Positions 18,277 through 26,897 of a stretch of 40,523 nt of DNA are shown one piece after another. Position 1 is the first letter of the stretch, and the number at the start of each line of letters is the position of its first letter. The translations under genes and the position numbers were made by a program. Under the pieces are notes generated by a model. It worked only from the letters and a program-made list of their open reading frames with translations. It searched no databases and was not told the DNA's origin. Origin of the DNA: Cyanobacterium stanieri LEGE 03274 (lineage in GTDB: Bacteria > Cyanobacteriota > Cyanobacteriia > Cyanobacteriales > Cyanobacteriaceae); NCBI RefSeq assembly GCF_015207825.1, contig NZ_JADEWC010000030.1, positions 1 through 40,523 on the forward strand. Direction: 5' to 3'.

Positions 18277-19386
18277 ATGGATTTAATGATAGAAGACTTG
18301 ATGGAACAATTGGTAGAAATGGGTGGCTCAGATATGCACATCCAAGCAGGGGCGCCCGTTTACTTTCGTATCAGTGGTAAATTAACCCCCATCGGCGATG
18401 AGCCTTTAAGCCCCCAAGAATGCCAAAAGCTGATTTTCAGTATGTTAAACAATACCCAGCGCAAAACCCTTGAGCAAAACTGGGAGTTAGATTGTTCTTA
18501 TGGCGTGAAAGGTTTAGCTCGTTTTCGGGTCAATGTTTATAAGGAAAGGGGTTGTTATGCGGCTTGTTTAAGGGCATTATCTTCTAAAATTCCTAACTTT
18601 GATCAACTAGGACTCCCTGATATTATCAAAGAAATGACCGATCGCCCCAGGGGTTTAATATTGGTAACAGGGCAAACAGGTTCAGGAAAAACCACCACCC
18701 TAGCCGCCATGCTAGATTTAATTAATCGTACCCGCGCTGAACATATCTTAACCGTAGAAGATCCCATCGAGTACGTTTTTCCCAACGTTAACAGTCTTTT
18801 TCACCAAAGACAAAAAGGGGAAGATACCAAAAGTTTCGCCAACGCCCTAAAAGCTGCATTACGGGAAGATCCTGATATTATCCTAGTAGGTGAGATGCGG
18901 GATTTAGAAACCATCTCCCTAGCCATCAGTGCGGCGGAAACAGGACACCTCGTCTTTGGTACTTTACACACTAGCTCGGCAGCGGGTACTATTGACCGTA
19001 TTATCGATGTATTTCCAGCGGCCGAACAAGGTCAAATTAGGGCCATGTTGTCTAACTCTTTGTTAGCGGTATTTGCCCAGTGTTTAGCGAAAAAACATAA
19101 TCCTAAACCTGGAGAATTTGGACGGGCTATGGCTCAAGAAATTATGATTGTCACCCCTGCGATCGCCAACTTAATCCGAGAAGCAAAAGCACCTCAAATT
19201 TATTCCGCTATCCAAACGGGAGTAAAATTGGGTATGCAAACCATGGAACAAGCCTTGGCAAACTTGGTTAAAACTGGGGTGATTAGCATGGAGGAAGGGT
19301 TAGCCAAAAGCAGTAAGCCTGATGAATTACAACGTCTCTTGGCGGGAGCTAACGTCAGTGGTATAAAAACTGTCCGAAAACGCTAA
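18277..19386 (+). CDS. pilT: Type IV pilus retraction ATPase PilT
   Basis: 369 residues. An N-terminal PAS-like domain (DLMEQLVEMGGSDMHIQAGAPVYFR) precedes a RecA-type ATPase with Walker A GQTGSGKTT (about 131-139), the Asp box (EDPIEYVF), Walker B region (ILVGEMRDLETI) and the His box (GTLHTSSA). The retraction-specific C-terminal motif is present as AIANLIREAK, one residue off the usual AIRNLIRE. PilT depolymerises pili at the inner membrane and powers twitching and phototactic motility. Length and N-terminus suggest the PilT1 type. The start has AGGAG at 18263-18267. pilB and pilC are not in the window. Confidence 0.96.
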   Translation: MDLMIEDLMEQLVEMGGSDMHIQAGAPVYFRISGKLTPIGDEPLSPQECQKLIFSMLNNTQRKTLEQNWELDCSYGVKGLARFRVNVYKERGCYAACLRALSSKIPNFDQLGLPDIIKEMTDRPRGLILVTGQTGSGKTTTLAAMLDLINRTRAEHILTVEDPIEYVFPNVNSLFHQRQKGEDTKSFANALKAALREDPDIILVGEMRDLETISLAISAAETGHLVFGTLHTSSAAGTIDRIIDVFPAAEQGQIRAMLSNSLLAVFAQCLAKKHNPKPGEFGRAMAQEIMIVTPAIANLIREAKAPQIYSAIQTGVKLGMQTMEQALANLVKTGVISMEEGLAKSSKPDELQRLLAGANVSGIKTVRKR

Positions 19387-19400
19387 TTTTAGAGTAGTTA

Positions 19401-19416
19401 GGGCGATCTATCGCCC
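19401..19416 (+). terminator. Possible terminator after pilT
   Basis: GGGCGA-TCTA-TCGCCC, a 6-bp GC-rich stem 14 bp after the pilT stop, followed by ATTATTAAATATTTT rather than a clean T-run. It overlaps a HIP1-like sequence, so it may be only that. Confidence 0.4.
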
Positions 19417-19441
19417 ATTATTAAATATTTTAGACTAATAT

Positions 19442-19598
19442 AACCTTAGTTCGGGATTTGTCATTATGGTTAGGTTGCAGGTTACGGGTGTTAGGTTAAT
19501 GATTACCCAAGGGTAAACAATGGACAATTATTATTTTTTGCCTTTTACCTGTTGCCTATTGCTCTTCATCCATCAAACTTTATCCCGAACTCAGATAA
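19442..19598. mobile_element. MITE-like element with AGTTCGGGAT terminal inverted repeats, copy 1
   Basis: The left end AACCTTAGTTCGGGATTTGT faces the right end TTATCCCGAACTCAGATAA, sharing inverted AGTTCGGGAT. Inside are TAGGTTGCAGG and a TTGCCTATTGC tract and no ORF. The left ~45 bp closely match 22453-22492. Non-autonomous; the mobilising transposase is not in the window. Confidence 0.6.
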
Positions 19599-20159
19599 AA
19601 TAGCATTTGTTAAAAAGCCAAAATAAGCTATAGTAATAACTTAAAGAATAAAATAGCACTGTAAACATCGTAAACATCAACCATAATTATTTTAAAACCG
19701 TTGTTTAAAGACAATAAATTAATCTTTTCGCAGTATGGTTAATATGATGTAGATGTTTGACTGGTCAAAGTTAGTTTATCAAAGGAGTTTTATTTCAGAA
19801 AAAATCCCAACGACTGTTATGTTTTATCTAATAATTGGTTAAAAGTTTTTTTGTCAAAAAAAATCCTCATGGCTCAATAGTTTTTGACCAAAAAATAACT
19901 AATTAAGATATATTTTTCTGGGTGAATATGCTACGCCTGAGATAAAACTTTGACTTTTAGATCGTAGTAAATATTTATTATGATTGAAGAAAACCTTTAA
20001 ATAAAAGGATTAAGCGATTTTTATTCTTCTGAGTTGTGTTAAATTATTTTTAATTTTTTATCTATTCTTATTAATTGAAAATAGTTTTTTAAACGCTAAT
20101 TAACTCAGTTAAATTGACTGTAAAAGAACACTATTTAGACATTGACAGGATTATAATAA
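19599..20159. other. Long AT-rich leader of the RNase R-like gene
   Basis: 560 bp with no recognisable ORF. It holds a perfect dyad TTTGAC-TG-GTCAAA (19756-19769) and, right after it, AAAGGAG without a long ORF. A near-perfect inverted pair at 19845-19863 and 19881-19900 has arms built on GTCAAAAA and TTTTTGACCAAAA. An AGGA SD (20147-20150) serves the gene at 20160. It could be a long regulated 5' UTR or hide an sRNA. Confidence 0.4.
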
Positions 20160-22406
20160 ATGGAATTTTCAATCGCTACAATTCTTTCTCACCTAAGTCA
20201 AGATAAACTGGTGGCAGGGAAGATGTTAGAAAAAAAATTGGGTTGTGAAGAACCTGAAGAAATCGAAAAACTGCAAATTGCCCTTGATGTATTGGAAAAG
20301 GTGGGAGTAGTAACCAAAGAATTTGGGAAGTATCGTCGAGTATCGGAAGCAGATGTAGTAGAAGCGAAGCTACGTTGTTCGAGTAAAGGCTTTTGCTTTG
20401 CTATCCAAGATGAAGAAGATGCCGATGACATTTATATTAGGGAAAGTCACCTTAGTAATGCGTGGAATAGCGATCGCGTCTTAGTCAAAATCATTAAAGA
20501 AGGGACGAGAAGAAGATCTCCTGAAGGGGAAGTAAAATTGATTACAGAAAGGGCTAATCCTTCAGTATTAGCTAGGGTTGTGGAGGATAATTCGGAATAT
20601 CATGCCGTGCCCTTAGACGATCGCCTCTTATTCGAGGTAAAATTAAAAGATGAACCCGAATCCATCTCAGAAGCAGTTAATCACCTCGTCCATGTGAATG
20701 TGTTGAGGTATCCTATCGGACAACATCCCCCCATGGGTAAAGTAATGAGGGTTTTGGGCAGTGACGCAGAGGAGGCCGCCGACACTGATATTGTTTCCTC
20801 TAAACATGATTTACCCCATGAGTTTTCCGAGAAGATTTTTAGAAAAGCCGATGAAATTTCCCCAGATTTTGGAGAAGAAGAAATCAGCAAACGTCTTGAC
20901 TTGCGTGATAAATTAACCATCACCCTCGAGCAAGATAATGTGACAGAATTAGATTTGTTGGTGGAAAATGCCTTCACCCTTGAGCAAAATGACGATGGAA
21001 ACTGGTGTTTAGGGGTGCATATTGCCGATGTCGCTCACTTTGTACAGCCCGATACCCACATTGATCGGGAAGCCCGTAAAAGAGCCACTACGGTACATCT
21101 AGGAGATAAAATTATCCCCATGTTACCCCCCAAGGTGGAAAAATGTTGTTCTTTAGTGGCCAATGAGGATCGTTTAACGATTTCTGTATTTATTACTTTT
21201 GACGATAAAGGGCAGGTGGTAGAATACAATGTCCATCCCAGTGTGATTCGGGTTGACCACAGTTTAACCTATAAAGAAGTACAAAATATTATCGGTTTGG
21301 GTAGTGCCAAGGCAGAATTAAAGGATGTTTTTCCCCTCCTCAATGAGATGTTTTTCACCCTTAGCCCTCTGGTTAAGGCACAACGGTTACAAAGGGGCGG
21401 TTTTGATATTGCTCTCGATGATATTACCTCCTATTTTAAGGATGAAGGCAGAATAGGGGCGATCGCCTCTTACTCCCAACTACCCGTATTATCATTGATG
21501 ACAGAATTAATGGTACTCGTCGGAAAATTAGTGGCCGAACATCTCCACGAATTGGGCTTACCAGCCATCTACTGCACCCAAGCCAAACCCGATTGGGACG
21601 AATTAGAAGACTTACTAAAGCTCGTAGCTAACCTTAAACTAGACTTCAAACTAGAATCAGAAGAAGACTTATTTCCCCTCGACTACTACCACCTTACCCA
21701 AGAATTTAGTAAATCCGACTACGAAAAAGTCCTTAACTACCTCCTCCTATGCTCCCTCAAAGCCGATAAATATATCCAACATCCCGCCCCCCATTTCGGG
21801 TTAGCCTATCCCATCTATACCCACTGTGTATCCCCCGGACAACGTTACATCGACTTACACATTCAACGAGTCTTAAAAGCCCTATTTGAAAACGGCCGTG
21901 ACAGAAGACACAGCAACGCTAAAAAAGGAGTAAATCTGCATAGCAACTCCTGCCATGGTGACATTAACTGGAATGTATTACCCCCAGCCATCCAAAGTAA
22001 CCTAGAAGCCGACTTACATTCCCTCGTTACCCACCTTAACGAACGCGAAAAAATTGCCCATGATGCCGAAAAAGACTTGGCAGGGCTAAAGAAAGCCGAA
22101 AAAATGAAAGACTGCACTGGTAAAGTATTCAGTGGCTTAATTACTGGGGTACAATCCTACGGCTTCTTTGTGCAAATCGAAGATTCCTTGGTAGAAGGGT
22201 TAGTCCATGTTAGCTCCCTTAAAGATGATTGGTACGAATATCGAGCCCGTCATACCTGCTTGGTGGGTAGAAAAAACCGTACTGCTTACCGTTTGGGCGA
22301 TCGGGTTGAAGTGGAAATCAAGAGCGTTGACTACTATCGCCAACAAATTGACCTCGTCACCGTGCGCGGCGGTAGTGATGCCGTAGATGCCGACTTTGAG
22401 GAGTAA
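20160..22406 (+). CDS. RNase II/R (RNB) family protein with degenerate catalytic site
   Basis: 748 residues with RNase R layout: an N-terminal helical/winged region, cold-shock-like domain(s) (RCSSKGFCFAIQDEEDADDIYIRE), the RNB domain from about residue 240, and a C-terminal S1 domain (GKVFSGLITGVQSYGFFVQI). RNB exonucleases need four Asp in TID...D.DD. Here the segment after RLDLRDKLTIT reads LEQDNVTELDLLVENAF, leaving at most one of the four in place. The distal SPIRRY motif reads SPGQRY. RNA binding is plausible but 3'-5' exonuclease activity is doubtful. Synechocystis has an RNB protein, Zam, tied to acetazolamide resistance; this may be its orthologue, which I cannot confirm. The gene is otherwise intact, so it is probably conserved for a non-nucleolytic role. 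Confidence 0.88.
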   Translation: MEFSIATILSHLSQDKLVAGKMLEKKLGCEEPEEIEKLQIALDVLEKVGVVTKEFGKYRRVSEADVVEAKLRCSSKGFCFAIQDEEDADDIYIRESHLSNAWNSDRVLVKIIKEGTRRRSPEGEVKLITERANPSVLARVVEDNSEYHAVPLDDRLLFEVKLKDEPESISEAVNHLVHVNVLRYPIGQHPPMGKVMRVLGSDAEEAADTDIVSSKHDLPHEFSEKIFRKADEISPDFGEEEISKRLDLRDKLTITLEQDNVTELDLLVENAFTLEQNDDGNWCLGVHIADVAHFVQPDTHIDREARKRATTVHLGDKIIPMLPPKVEKCCSLVANEDRLTISVFITFDDKGQVVEYNVHPSVIRVDHSLTYKEVQNIIGLGSAKAELKDVFPLLNEMFFTLSPLVKAQRLQRGGFDIALDDITSYFKDEGRIGAIASYSQLPVLSLMTELMVLVGKLVAEHLHELGLPAIYCTQAKPDWDELEDLLKLVANLKLDFKLESEEDLFPLDYYHLTQEFSKSDYEKVLNYLLLCSLKADKYIQHPAPHFGLAYPIYTHCVSPGQRYIDLHIQRVLKALFENGRDRRHSNAKKGVNLHSNSCHGDINWNVLPPAIQSNLEADLHSLVTHLNEREKIAHDAEKDLAGLKKAEKMKDCTGKVFSGLITGVQSYGFFVQIEDSLVEGLVHVSSLKDDWYEYRARHTCLVGRKNRTAYRLGDRVEVEIKSVDYYRQQIDLVTVRGGSDAVDADFEE

Positions 22407-22452
22407 TATCAAGTCCCCCTAATCACTTACAAATTAGTAATATCAATTATCT

Positions 22453-22675
22453 TAATCTCAGTTCGGGATTTGTCAGTATGGATAGGTTGCAGGAGATGGG
22501 GAGTATGGGGGCTGGGGAGTACGGGTAAAATAGTTCAATTTATTGAACGAATCACCGTTAGCCGTGTAATTTATTACACGGTGGAGCAACGGCTAAGATA
22601 CTGAATTTGTAAATTACTTAACCTGATACCCGATACCTTTACAAGACTATAAATTTTATCCCGAACTCATGTTAT
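22453..22675. mobile_element. MITE-like element, copy 2, with a nested 77-bp repeat
   Basis: The left end AATCTCAGTTCGGGATTTGT pairs with the right end TTTATCCCGAACTCATGTTA. The left arm continues TATGGATAGGTTGCAGG as in copy 1 (19442). A copy of the 77-bp repeat lies inside (22534-22610), making this element about 65 bp longer than copy 1. It sits just after the RNase R-like gene. Confidence 0.6.
22534..22610. repeat. 77-bp structured repeat (STR77), copy 2
   Basis: Starts TTCAATTTATTGAACGAATC and ends GGCTAAGATACTGAATTTGT. The hairpin is CACC-[GTTAGCC]-GTGTAAT-TT-ATTACAC-GGTG. The bulged TTAGCC is complementary to the downstream GGCTAA. It differs from copy 3 at only a handful of positions. 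Confidence 0.85.
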
Positions 22676-22680
22676 CTTTG

Positions 22681-22757
22681 TTCAATTTATTGAACGAACC
22701 ACCGTTAGCCGTGTAATTCATTACACGGTGGGGCAACGGCTAAGATACTGAATTTGT
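22681..22757. repeat. 77-bp structured repeat (STR77), copy 3
   Basis: Same ends and same hairpin as copy 2, 70 bp downstream in direct orientation, outside the MITE-like element's right end. The near identity and identical 77-bp length show this is a discrete unit. Confidence 0.85.
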
Positions 22758-22759
22758 GC

Positions 22760-22791
22760 AAAATAAAACCCCTTTTGTAATACAAGAGGGG
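22760..22791 (-). terminator. Intrinsic terminator of the PEP-CTERM gene
   Basis: On the minus strand, CCCCTCTTGTATTACAAAAGGGG (22769-22791) forms a long stem and is followed by TTTTATTTT. It lies about 30 bp past the stop of the PEP-CTERM gene. Confidence 0.8.
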
Positions 22792-22819
22792 CAACAAATA
22801 AAGGTAAACAAAATGATAA

Positions 22820-23692
22820 TTACTTTACTTCACTATTACGTTTTTTACTAACTAATCCTAACGCTCCCACACCCAATAAACCTAATATTAAAGTAGGCTC
22901 AGGGGTACTTTGTGGGTCATACATCATAATTTGAAATCCTGCCGCCTGATTACCTGGAGTATTTGCTGTTCCACTCCAAGACATGGTGTATGTACCTTTT
23001 AAATTAATTATATCTAAGCCATTTTCCAGTGACTTATCATCAAGAATAAAAAATGATTTATTAAATCCTGAGCTTGACGTTACGGTATTGTTTGTAAATG
23101 ATGTTTGAATTGTTGTAGGATTGTCGCTGAAAGTTGCTTCTAATAAAGTTAACGTTGATGTTGGGCTTAAGGTTGTATCTTTAACAAAACTAATTAAAGC
23201 GAGAGAGTTAAATGTATCAAAGGGATTAGTTCCATAAGAATAAGAAAGATTGGTTGATGAACCAGAAGTATAGCTTATAGTAAAACTTGCTACATTAGTA
23301 TCTGGATTCCAATCTAATTTCCAGTTGGCTGTTTCTTCGTTTTTCCACACAAAAATTTTGTCTTGAAATGTTGTACCAGGTACCAAACTAATTAAACTAT
23401 TAGAACCATCTTTCCCAAAGCTAACACTTGCTAATCCGCTTAAATTCGTACTACCTTGAGAAAGTCCTTGAACTTCACCTATTTTCAATTTAGTCTTTAT
23501 ATTTGCTTCGGAATTACACTCTTGACTACCTTCACCAAAACTTATTTCACAAATTTCTAGTAAAAAAGCACTCTCATCATTCCCAAAAAAATCTAAAGTT
23601 GCCGAAAAAGCGGGGACGGACATGAGAGCAAGTGAACCAAGGGCAGTACCCAAGCCCACCCCGAAAAGTTGAGCTTTTGATTTAATTTTCAT
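22820..23692 (-). CDS. PEP-CTERM sorting-domain protein
   Basis: 290 residues. A Sec signal peptide spans about 1-31 (cleavage after PAFSA). A beta-rich, Ser/Thr/Asn-rich secreted body follows. The C-terminus is a PEP-CTERM tripartite signal: PEP at about 264-266, a hydrophobic helix (TLILGLLGVGALGLV) and a basic tail (SKKRN). Such proteins are processed by an exosortase and carried to the cell surface or extracellular matrix. Two Cys (in LEICEISFG and GSQECN) could form a disulfide. No exosortase in the window. It lies in the slot downstream of rplA where rplJ would be expected, but has its own promoter region and terminator. Confidence 0.88.
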   Translation of the reverse strand: MKIKSKAQLFGVGLGTALGSLALMSVPAFSATLDFFGNDESAFLLEICEISFGEGSQECNSEANIKTKLKIGEVQGLSQGSTNLSGLASVSFGKDGSNSLISLVPGTTFQDKIFVWKNEETANWKLDWNPDTNVASFTISYTSGSSTNLSYSYGTNPFDTFNSLALISFVKDTTLSPTSTLTLLEATFSDNPTTIQTSFTNNTVTSSSGFNKSFFILDDKSLENGLDIINLKGTYTMSWSGTANTPGNQAAGFQIMMYDPQSTPEPTLILGLLGVGALGLVSKKRNSEVK

Positions 23693-23790
23693 ATTAGTTT
23701 ATCTCGTTGAGTAAATATAACAAAAATATTTAGATACCTATATCATATATCTCTTTTTCTAATACGAAATAATTTTTATCAAAAGTTTAT

Positions 23791-23826
23791 AAAAAAAAAC
23801 ACCCCTACGCGCATGGACGAGGGGTG
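23791..23826 (-). terminator. Intrinsic terminator after rplA
   Basis: On the minus strand, CACCCCT pairs with AGGGGTG (7 bp, loop about 13 nt) at 23800-23826, followed by nine T. It lies about 20 bp past the rplA stop and closes the secE-nusG-rplK-rplA operon. Confidence 0.85.
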
Positions 23827-23847
23827 AATTAGATTTTTAAAAATCAA

Positions 23848-24561
23848 TTAAACGTCACTGAGTTTAAGATCTCTGAGGGAGTTAATATCAACTTCGATGG
23901 AGGGCCCCATGGAAGAAGATACAAACACACTACGCCAATAACGACCTTTTGCCCCAGAAGGACGGTTACGATCAACGGTTTCCTGTAATGCCTTGAGGTT
24001 AGCGAGTAAATCCTCTGCACTGAAAGAAGACTTACCGAACATTACATGGACAATCCCGGTGCGATCGGCTCTGAATTCTAATTTACCTGCTTTAAATTCA
24101 TTAATAGCCGAAGGTAAATCGGTGGTTACAGTACCACCCTTAGGAGAGGGCATCAAACCCTTAGGACCTAAGACACGACCCAATTTAGCGATTTTAGGCA
24201 TCATGTCAGGGGTAGCGATTAATACATCAAAATCCATCATTCCTTTTTGGATTTCATCAATTAAATCTTCTTCACCGCAAATGTCAGCCCCTGCTTCGGT
24301 AGCTTCTTTGACCTTTTCCCCTCTGGTGATGACGGCAACCTTAACGGTTAAACCTGTACCTTTAGGAAGGCTTACTGTGGTTCTTAATTGTTGGTCGGTA
24401 TATTTAGGATCAATACCTAAACGGATATGAACTTCCGCACTTTCATCAAATTTGGCGGTGGCAGTTTCTTTTAATAGGTTGAGGGCTTCTAAAGGTTCAT
24501 AGGTTTTAGGCTCAACCTTTGCCAATGCCTCTTTATATCTACGACTTAATTTTTTACTCAT
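23848..24561 (-). CDS. rplA: 50S ribosomal protein L1
   Basis: 237 residues, full length ([18 protein letters not shown]; the L1 signature lies in the region around [21 protein letters not shown]). It binds 23S rRNA at the L1 stalk and acts as an autogenous translational repressor in other bacteria. AAAGGAG lies 8 bp before the ATG. The 147-bp gap to rplK holds CCCTTA/TAAGGG arms (24605-24610 and 24635-24640) that might be a leader structure. The operon terminates right after it, so rplJ and rplL do not follow. Confidence 0.98.
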   Translation of the reverse strand: MSKKLSRRYKEALAKVEPKTYEPLEALNLLKETATAKFDESAEVHIRLGIDPKYTDQQLRTTVSLPKGTGLTVKVAVITRGEKVKEATEAGADICGEEDLIDEIQKGMMDFDVLIATPDMMPKIAKLGRVLGPKGLMPSPKGGTVTTDLPSAINEFKAGKLEFRADRTGIVHVMFGKSSFSAEDLLANLKALQETVDRNRPSGAKGRYWRSVFVSSSMGPSIEVDINSLRDLKLSDV

Positions 24562-24708
24562 TTATGTGTCTCCTTTGGGTCAATTAACGAAGTTAGCACT
24601 TCTCCCCTTAATAAATTTTTCTAGTTTTGAGGACTAAGGGTCATCAAAATAATTAGCTTATGGTTTGGGATAATTTGCTTTAATAATCTGATACTGGGTA
24701 AAAAAATC

Positions 24709-25134
24709 TTACTCAGCAACGGTAACGCCCATGTTACGAGCTGTTCCTTCAATAATTTTCATAGCCGCTTCAATGTCGTTGGCATTCAAGTCAGGCATTT
24801 TGGTTTGAGCAATTTCTCTCAATTGATCTTGAGTGATTTGAGCTACTTTGTCACGGTTAGGCTCTTTAGAACCTTTATCAATACCTACTGCTTTTTTGAT
24901 TAATACAGAAGCAGGAGGGGTTTTGAGGATGAAGGTAAAACTACGATCCTCGTAAACGGAAATCTCCACAGGAATAATCATCCCTGCTTGATTGGAGGTT
25001 TGGGCATTGTATTCTTTACAAAACGCCATGATGTTTACCCCATGTTGACCGAGGGCAGGACCTACGGGGGGAGCGGGGTTTGCTTTACCTGCTGGTAAAG
25101 CGAGTTTGATTAGTGCAACGACTTTTTTTGCCAT
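24709..25134 (-). CDS. rplK: 50S ribosomal protein L11
   Basis: 141 residues, typical length. The thiostrepton-binding Pro-rich N-terminus ([21 protein letters not shown]) and the C-terminal rRNA-binding domain with [20 protein letters not shown] are present. It forms the GTPase-associated centre with 23S rRNA. It lies 19 bp after nusG, with AAAGGA ahead of the ATG. Confidence 0.98.
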   Translation of the reverse strand: MAKKVVALIKLALPAGKANPAPPVGPALGQHGVNIMAFCKEYNAQTSNQAGMIIPVEISVYEDRSFTFILKTPPASVLIKKAVGIDKGSKEPNRDKVAQITQDQLREIAQTKMPDLNANDIEAAMKIIEGTARNMGVTVAE

Positions 25135-25153
25135 CGTTTATTCCTTTCTATTT

Positions 25154-25768
25154 TTATCCTTGTTTTTCTACTTGATTAAATTCGAGTTCTACGGGTGTAT
25201 CTCTACCAAAGATGGAAAGTAAGGCTTTAAGTTTGTTCTTATCACCGCTTACCTCGATTACTTCCCCTGCAAAGTCTTTGAATGGTCCACTGAGTACCAA
25301 AATTTGATCCCCAATTTCCATGTCAATTTTGACTACGGGTTCGGCATCGTCCATTTGTTTGAAGATACGATTTACCTCGGAGGGTGATAGGGGTAAGGGT
25401 TTTACATGGCCTCTACCTCTGCCCACAGGCCGCCTTTGCTCTGCCCCCACAAAGTTAATCACGTTGGGAGTATTTTTGACCATTTGCCAAGCATGATCGT
25501 CTAAGATCATTTGTACTAAGACATACCCTGGTAATACTTTTTCTTCACTTTGGTAGCGACTGCCATCCTTACGGACTTTGACGCTGGGGGTTTGGGGTAT
25601 TCTCACCTCGAGAACTCTATCAGCTAGGTCGAAGCCGTTGATTCTTTGTTCAATGTCGGTTTTAACTTTTTTTTCGCAACCTGCAGAGACTTGAACTACG
25701 TACCAGCGGGGTTTGCCCACGGCGACGGTTTTATTCTGCTCGGTATCGTTTTCGGAGTATAAACCCAT
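25154..25768 (-). CDS. nusG: Transcription termination/antitermination protein NusG
   Basis: 204 residues. An NGN domain (RWYVVQVSAGCEKKVKTDIEQRI) and a C-terminal KOW domain (GDQILVLSGPFKDFAGEVIEV) are both present. It binds RNA polymerase and affects pausing and transcription-translation coupling. Its ATG overlaps the secE stop by one base (TAATG), indicating translational coupling. Confidence 0.97.
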   Translation of the reverse strand: MGLYSENDTEQNKTVAVGKPRWYVVQVSAGCEKKVKTDIEQRINGFDLADRVLEVRIPQTPSVKVRKDGSRYQSEEKVLPGYVLVQMILDDHAWQMVKNTPNVINFVGAEQRRPVGRGRGHVKPLPLSPSEVNRIFKQMDDAEPVVKIDMEIGDQILVLSGPFKDFAGEVIEVSGDKNKLKALLSIFGRDTPVELEFNQVEKQG

Positions 25769-25998
25769 TAAAACACCTTCCCAGCTGACCAGCTAAATAT
25801 GTTATCCACTAAATAGATGACGGTGGCTACTACAGTTACCATAAGAATTACGGCTACAGATTCGCTCACGAGTTGTTGACGGGAGGGCCAGACAACTTTT
25901 GCTAGTTCTTGTTTAGTTTCATCAATGAAGGTTGATCTGTCGGTTTTTTGTGCTTGATCCTCTTTGCTTTTTTGCTTGATAGTTTCCTTGTTGGTCAT
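25768..25998 (-). CDS. secE: Preprotein translocase subunit SecE
   Basis: 76 residues. A charged N-terminus is followed by the SecE signature (ETKQELAKVVWPSRQQLVSES) and a single C-terminal TM helix (VAVILMVTVVATVIYLV). This short one-helix form is usual in cyanobacteria. It is part of the SecYEG channel. AAGGAGTC precedes the ATG. First gene of the secE-nusG-rplK-rplA operon; tRNA-Trp lies 110 bp upstream on the same strand. Confidence 0.96.
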   Translation of the reverse strand: MTNKETIKQKSKEDQAQKTDRSTFIDETKQELAKVVWPSRQQLVSESVAVILMVTVVATVIYLVDNIFSWSAGKVF

Positions 25999-26107
25999 GA
26001 TGACTCCTTATATTTATATATGATGATTACCTGAGTGAGTTTTACTTCACCCTTGAATCTTTATTATAAGGTCACTTAAGCACAACATCATTAACCTTTC
26101 TTACCAA

Positions 26108-26180
26108 CACGTCCTAGAGGACTTGAACCCCTGACATTCGGTTTTGGAGACCGACGTTCTACCAACTGAACTAAGGACGT
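26108..26180 (-). tRNA. trnW: tRNA-Trp (CCA)
   Basis: 73 nt. The acceptor stem ACGTCCT pairs with AGGACGT and the discriminator is G. The anticodon stem-loop CGGTC-TCCAAAA-CCG shows CCA at 26145-26147. The T-arm contains GGTTCAAGTCC. No encoded CCA tail. The position between rplS and secE is conserved in cyanobacteria. Confidence 0.97.
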
Positions 26181-26298
26181 ATATTTAGATACTATAACTA
26201 ATTTTGGTTTTGTTTGTCAAGTATCAATGGGGTCCAAATGGCTTCAGTTAACGTTGGTATGTTTGGTTAACTCTGGTGTTTAAGATGACAAAATGAAA

Positions 26299-26706
26299 CT
26301 ATTTTGCTTTGCTTTTAGCTTTAGGAGCTTTTTCGATGGGGCGATCGAAACGTTGTTTGATTCTAGTAGCTTTACCTACTCTATCTCTGAGATAGTATAG
26401 TTTAGCTCGTCTAACTTTACCTCTACGGATAACTTGAATGTCCGCAATTTTAGGAGAGTGTAAAAGGAATACTCTTTCTACTCCTACCCCTTGGAAAATT
26501 TTACGAACGGTGATGGTTTCATTGATTCCACCATTGCGCATGGCGATAATAGTTCCCTCGAAGGGCTGGACTCTTTCTTTACCACCTTCTTGGATACGAA
26601 CACCTACTTTTACGGTGTCGCCGACGTTAAGGGATGGTAATGAGCCTTTTTCTTTCATATAATCGGACTCGATGGACTCGATTATGGCTTTTGCATTTAT
26701 AGACAT
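26299..26706 (-). CDS. rplS: 50S ribosomal protein L19
   Basis: About 135 residues from the chosen start [14 protein letters not shown] at 26706. The open frame extends to 26745 (MMMNCEFW...), but those 13 residues do not look like L19 and homologues start at the M-(S/N)-(I/A)-(N/Q)-A position. The L19 core is clear ([46 protein letters not shown]). It sits at the 30S-50S interface. The C-terminus has a Lys/Ala tail. Divergent from the Fur-like gene. Confidence 0.93.
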   Translation of the reverse strand: MSINAKAIIESIESDYMKEKGSLPSLNVGDTVKVGVRIQEGGKERVQPFEGTIIAMRNGGINETITVRKIFQGVGVERVFLLHSPKIADIQVIRRGKVRRAKLYYLRDRVGKATRIKQRFDRPIEKAPKAKSKAK

Positions 26707-26897
26707 TGACTTTTTATTTGTCCAAAACTCACAATTCATCATCATAGCTTTTTTGGGGAGTGCTTGTCAATGCTTCGTTGGTCTTATTTTGAATATGCTT
26801 AATTATGGGGCTTGATGAATTATTTATAGTAGGAAATGGGAAAACTCAGTTAAAGTAGAGATGTGTTTATTTTAGTTAATGAGGAAAATCTATCGCA

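Noticed and set aside
26707-26745. Extended N-terminus of L19 ([13 protein letters not shown])
   Set aside because: Not L19-like and no SD ahead of it; the internal ATG at 26706 matches the family start.
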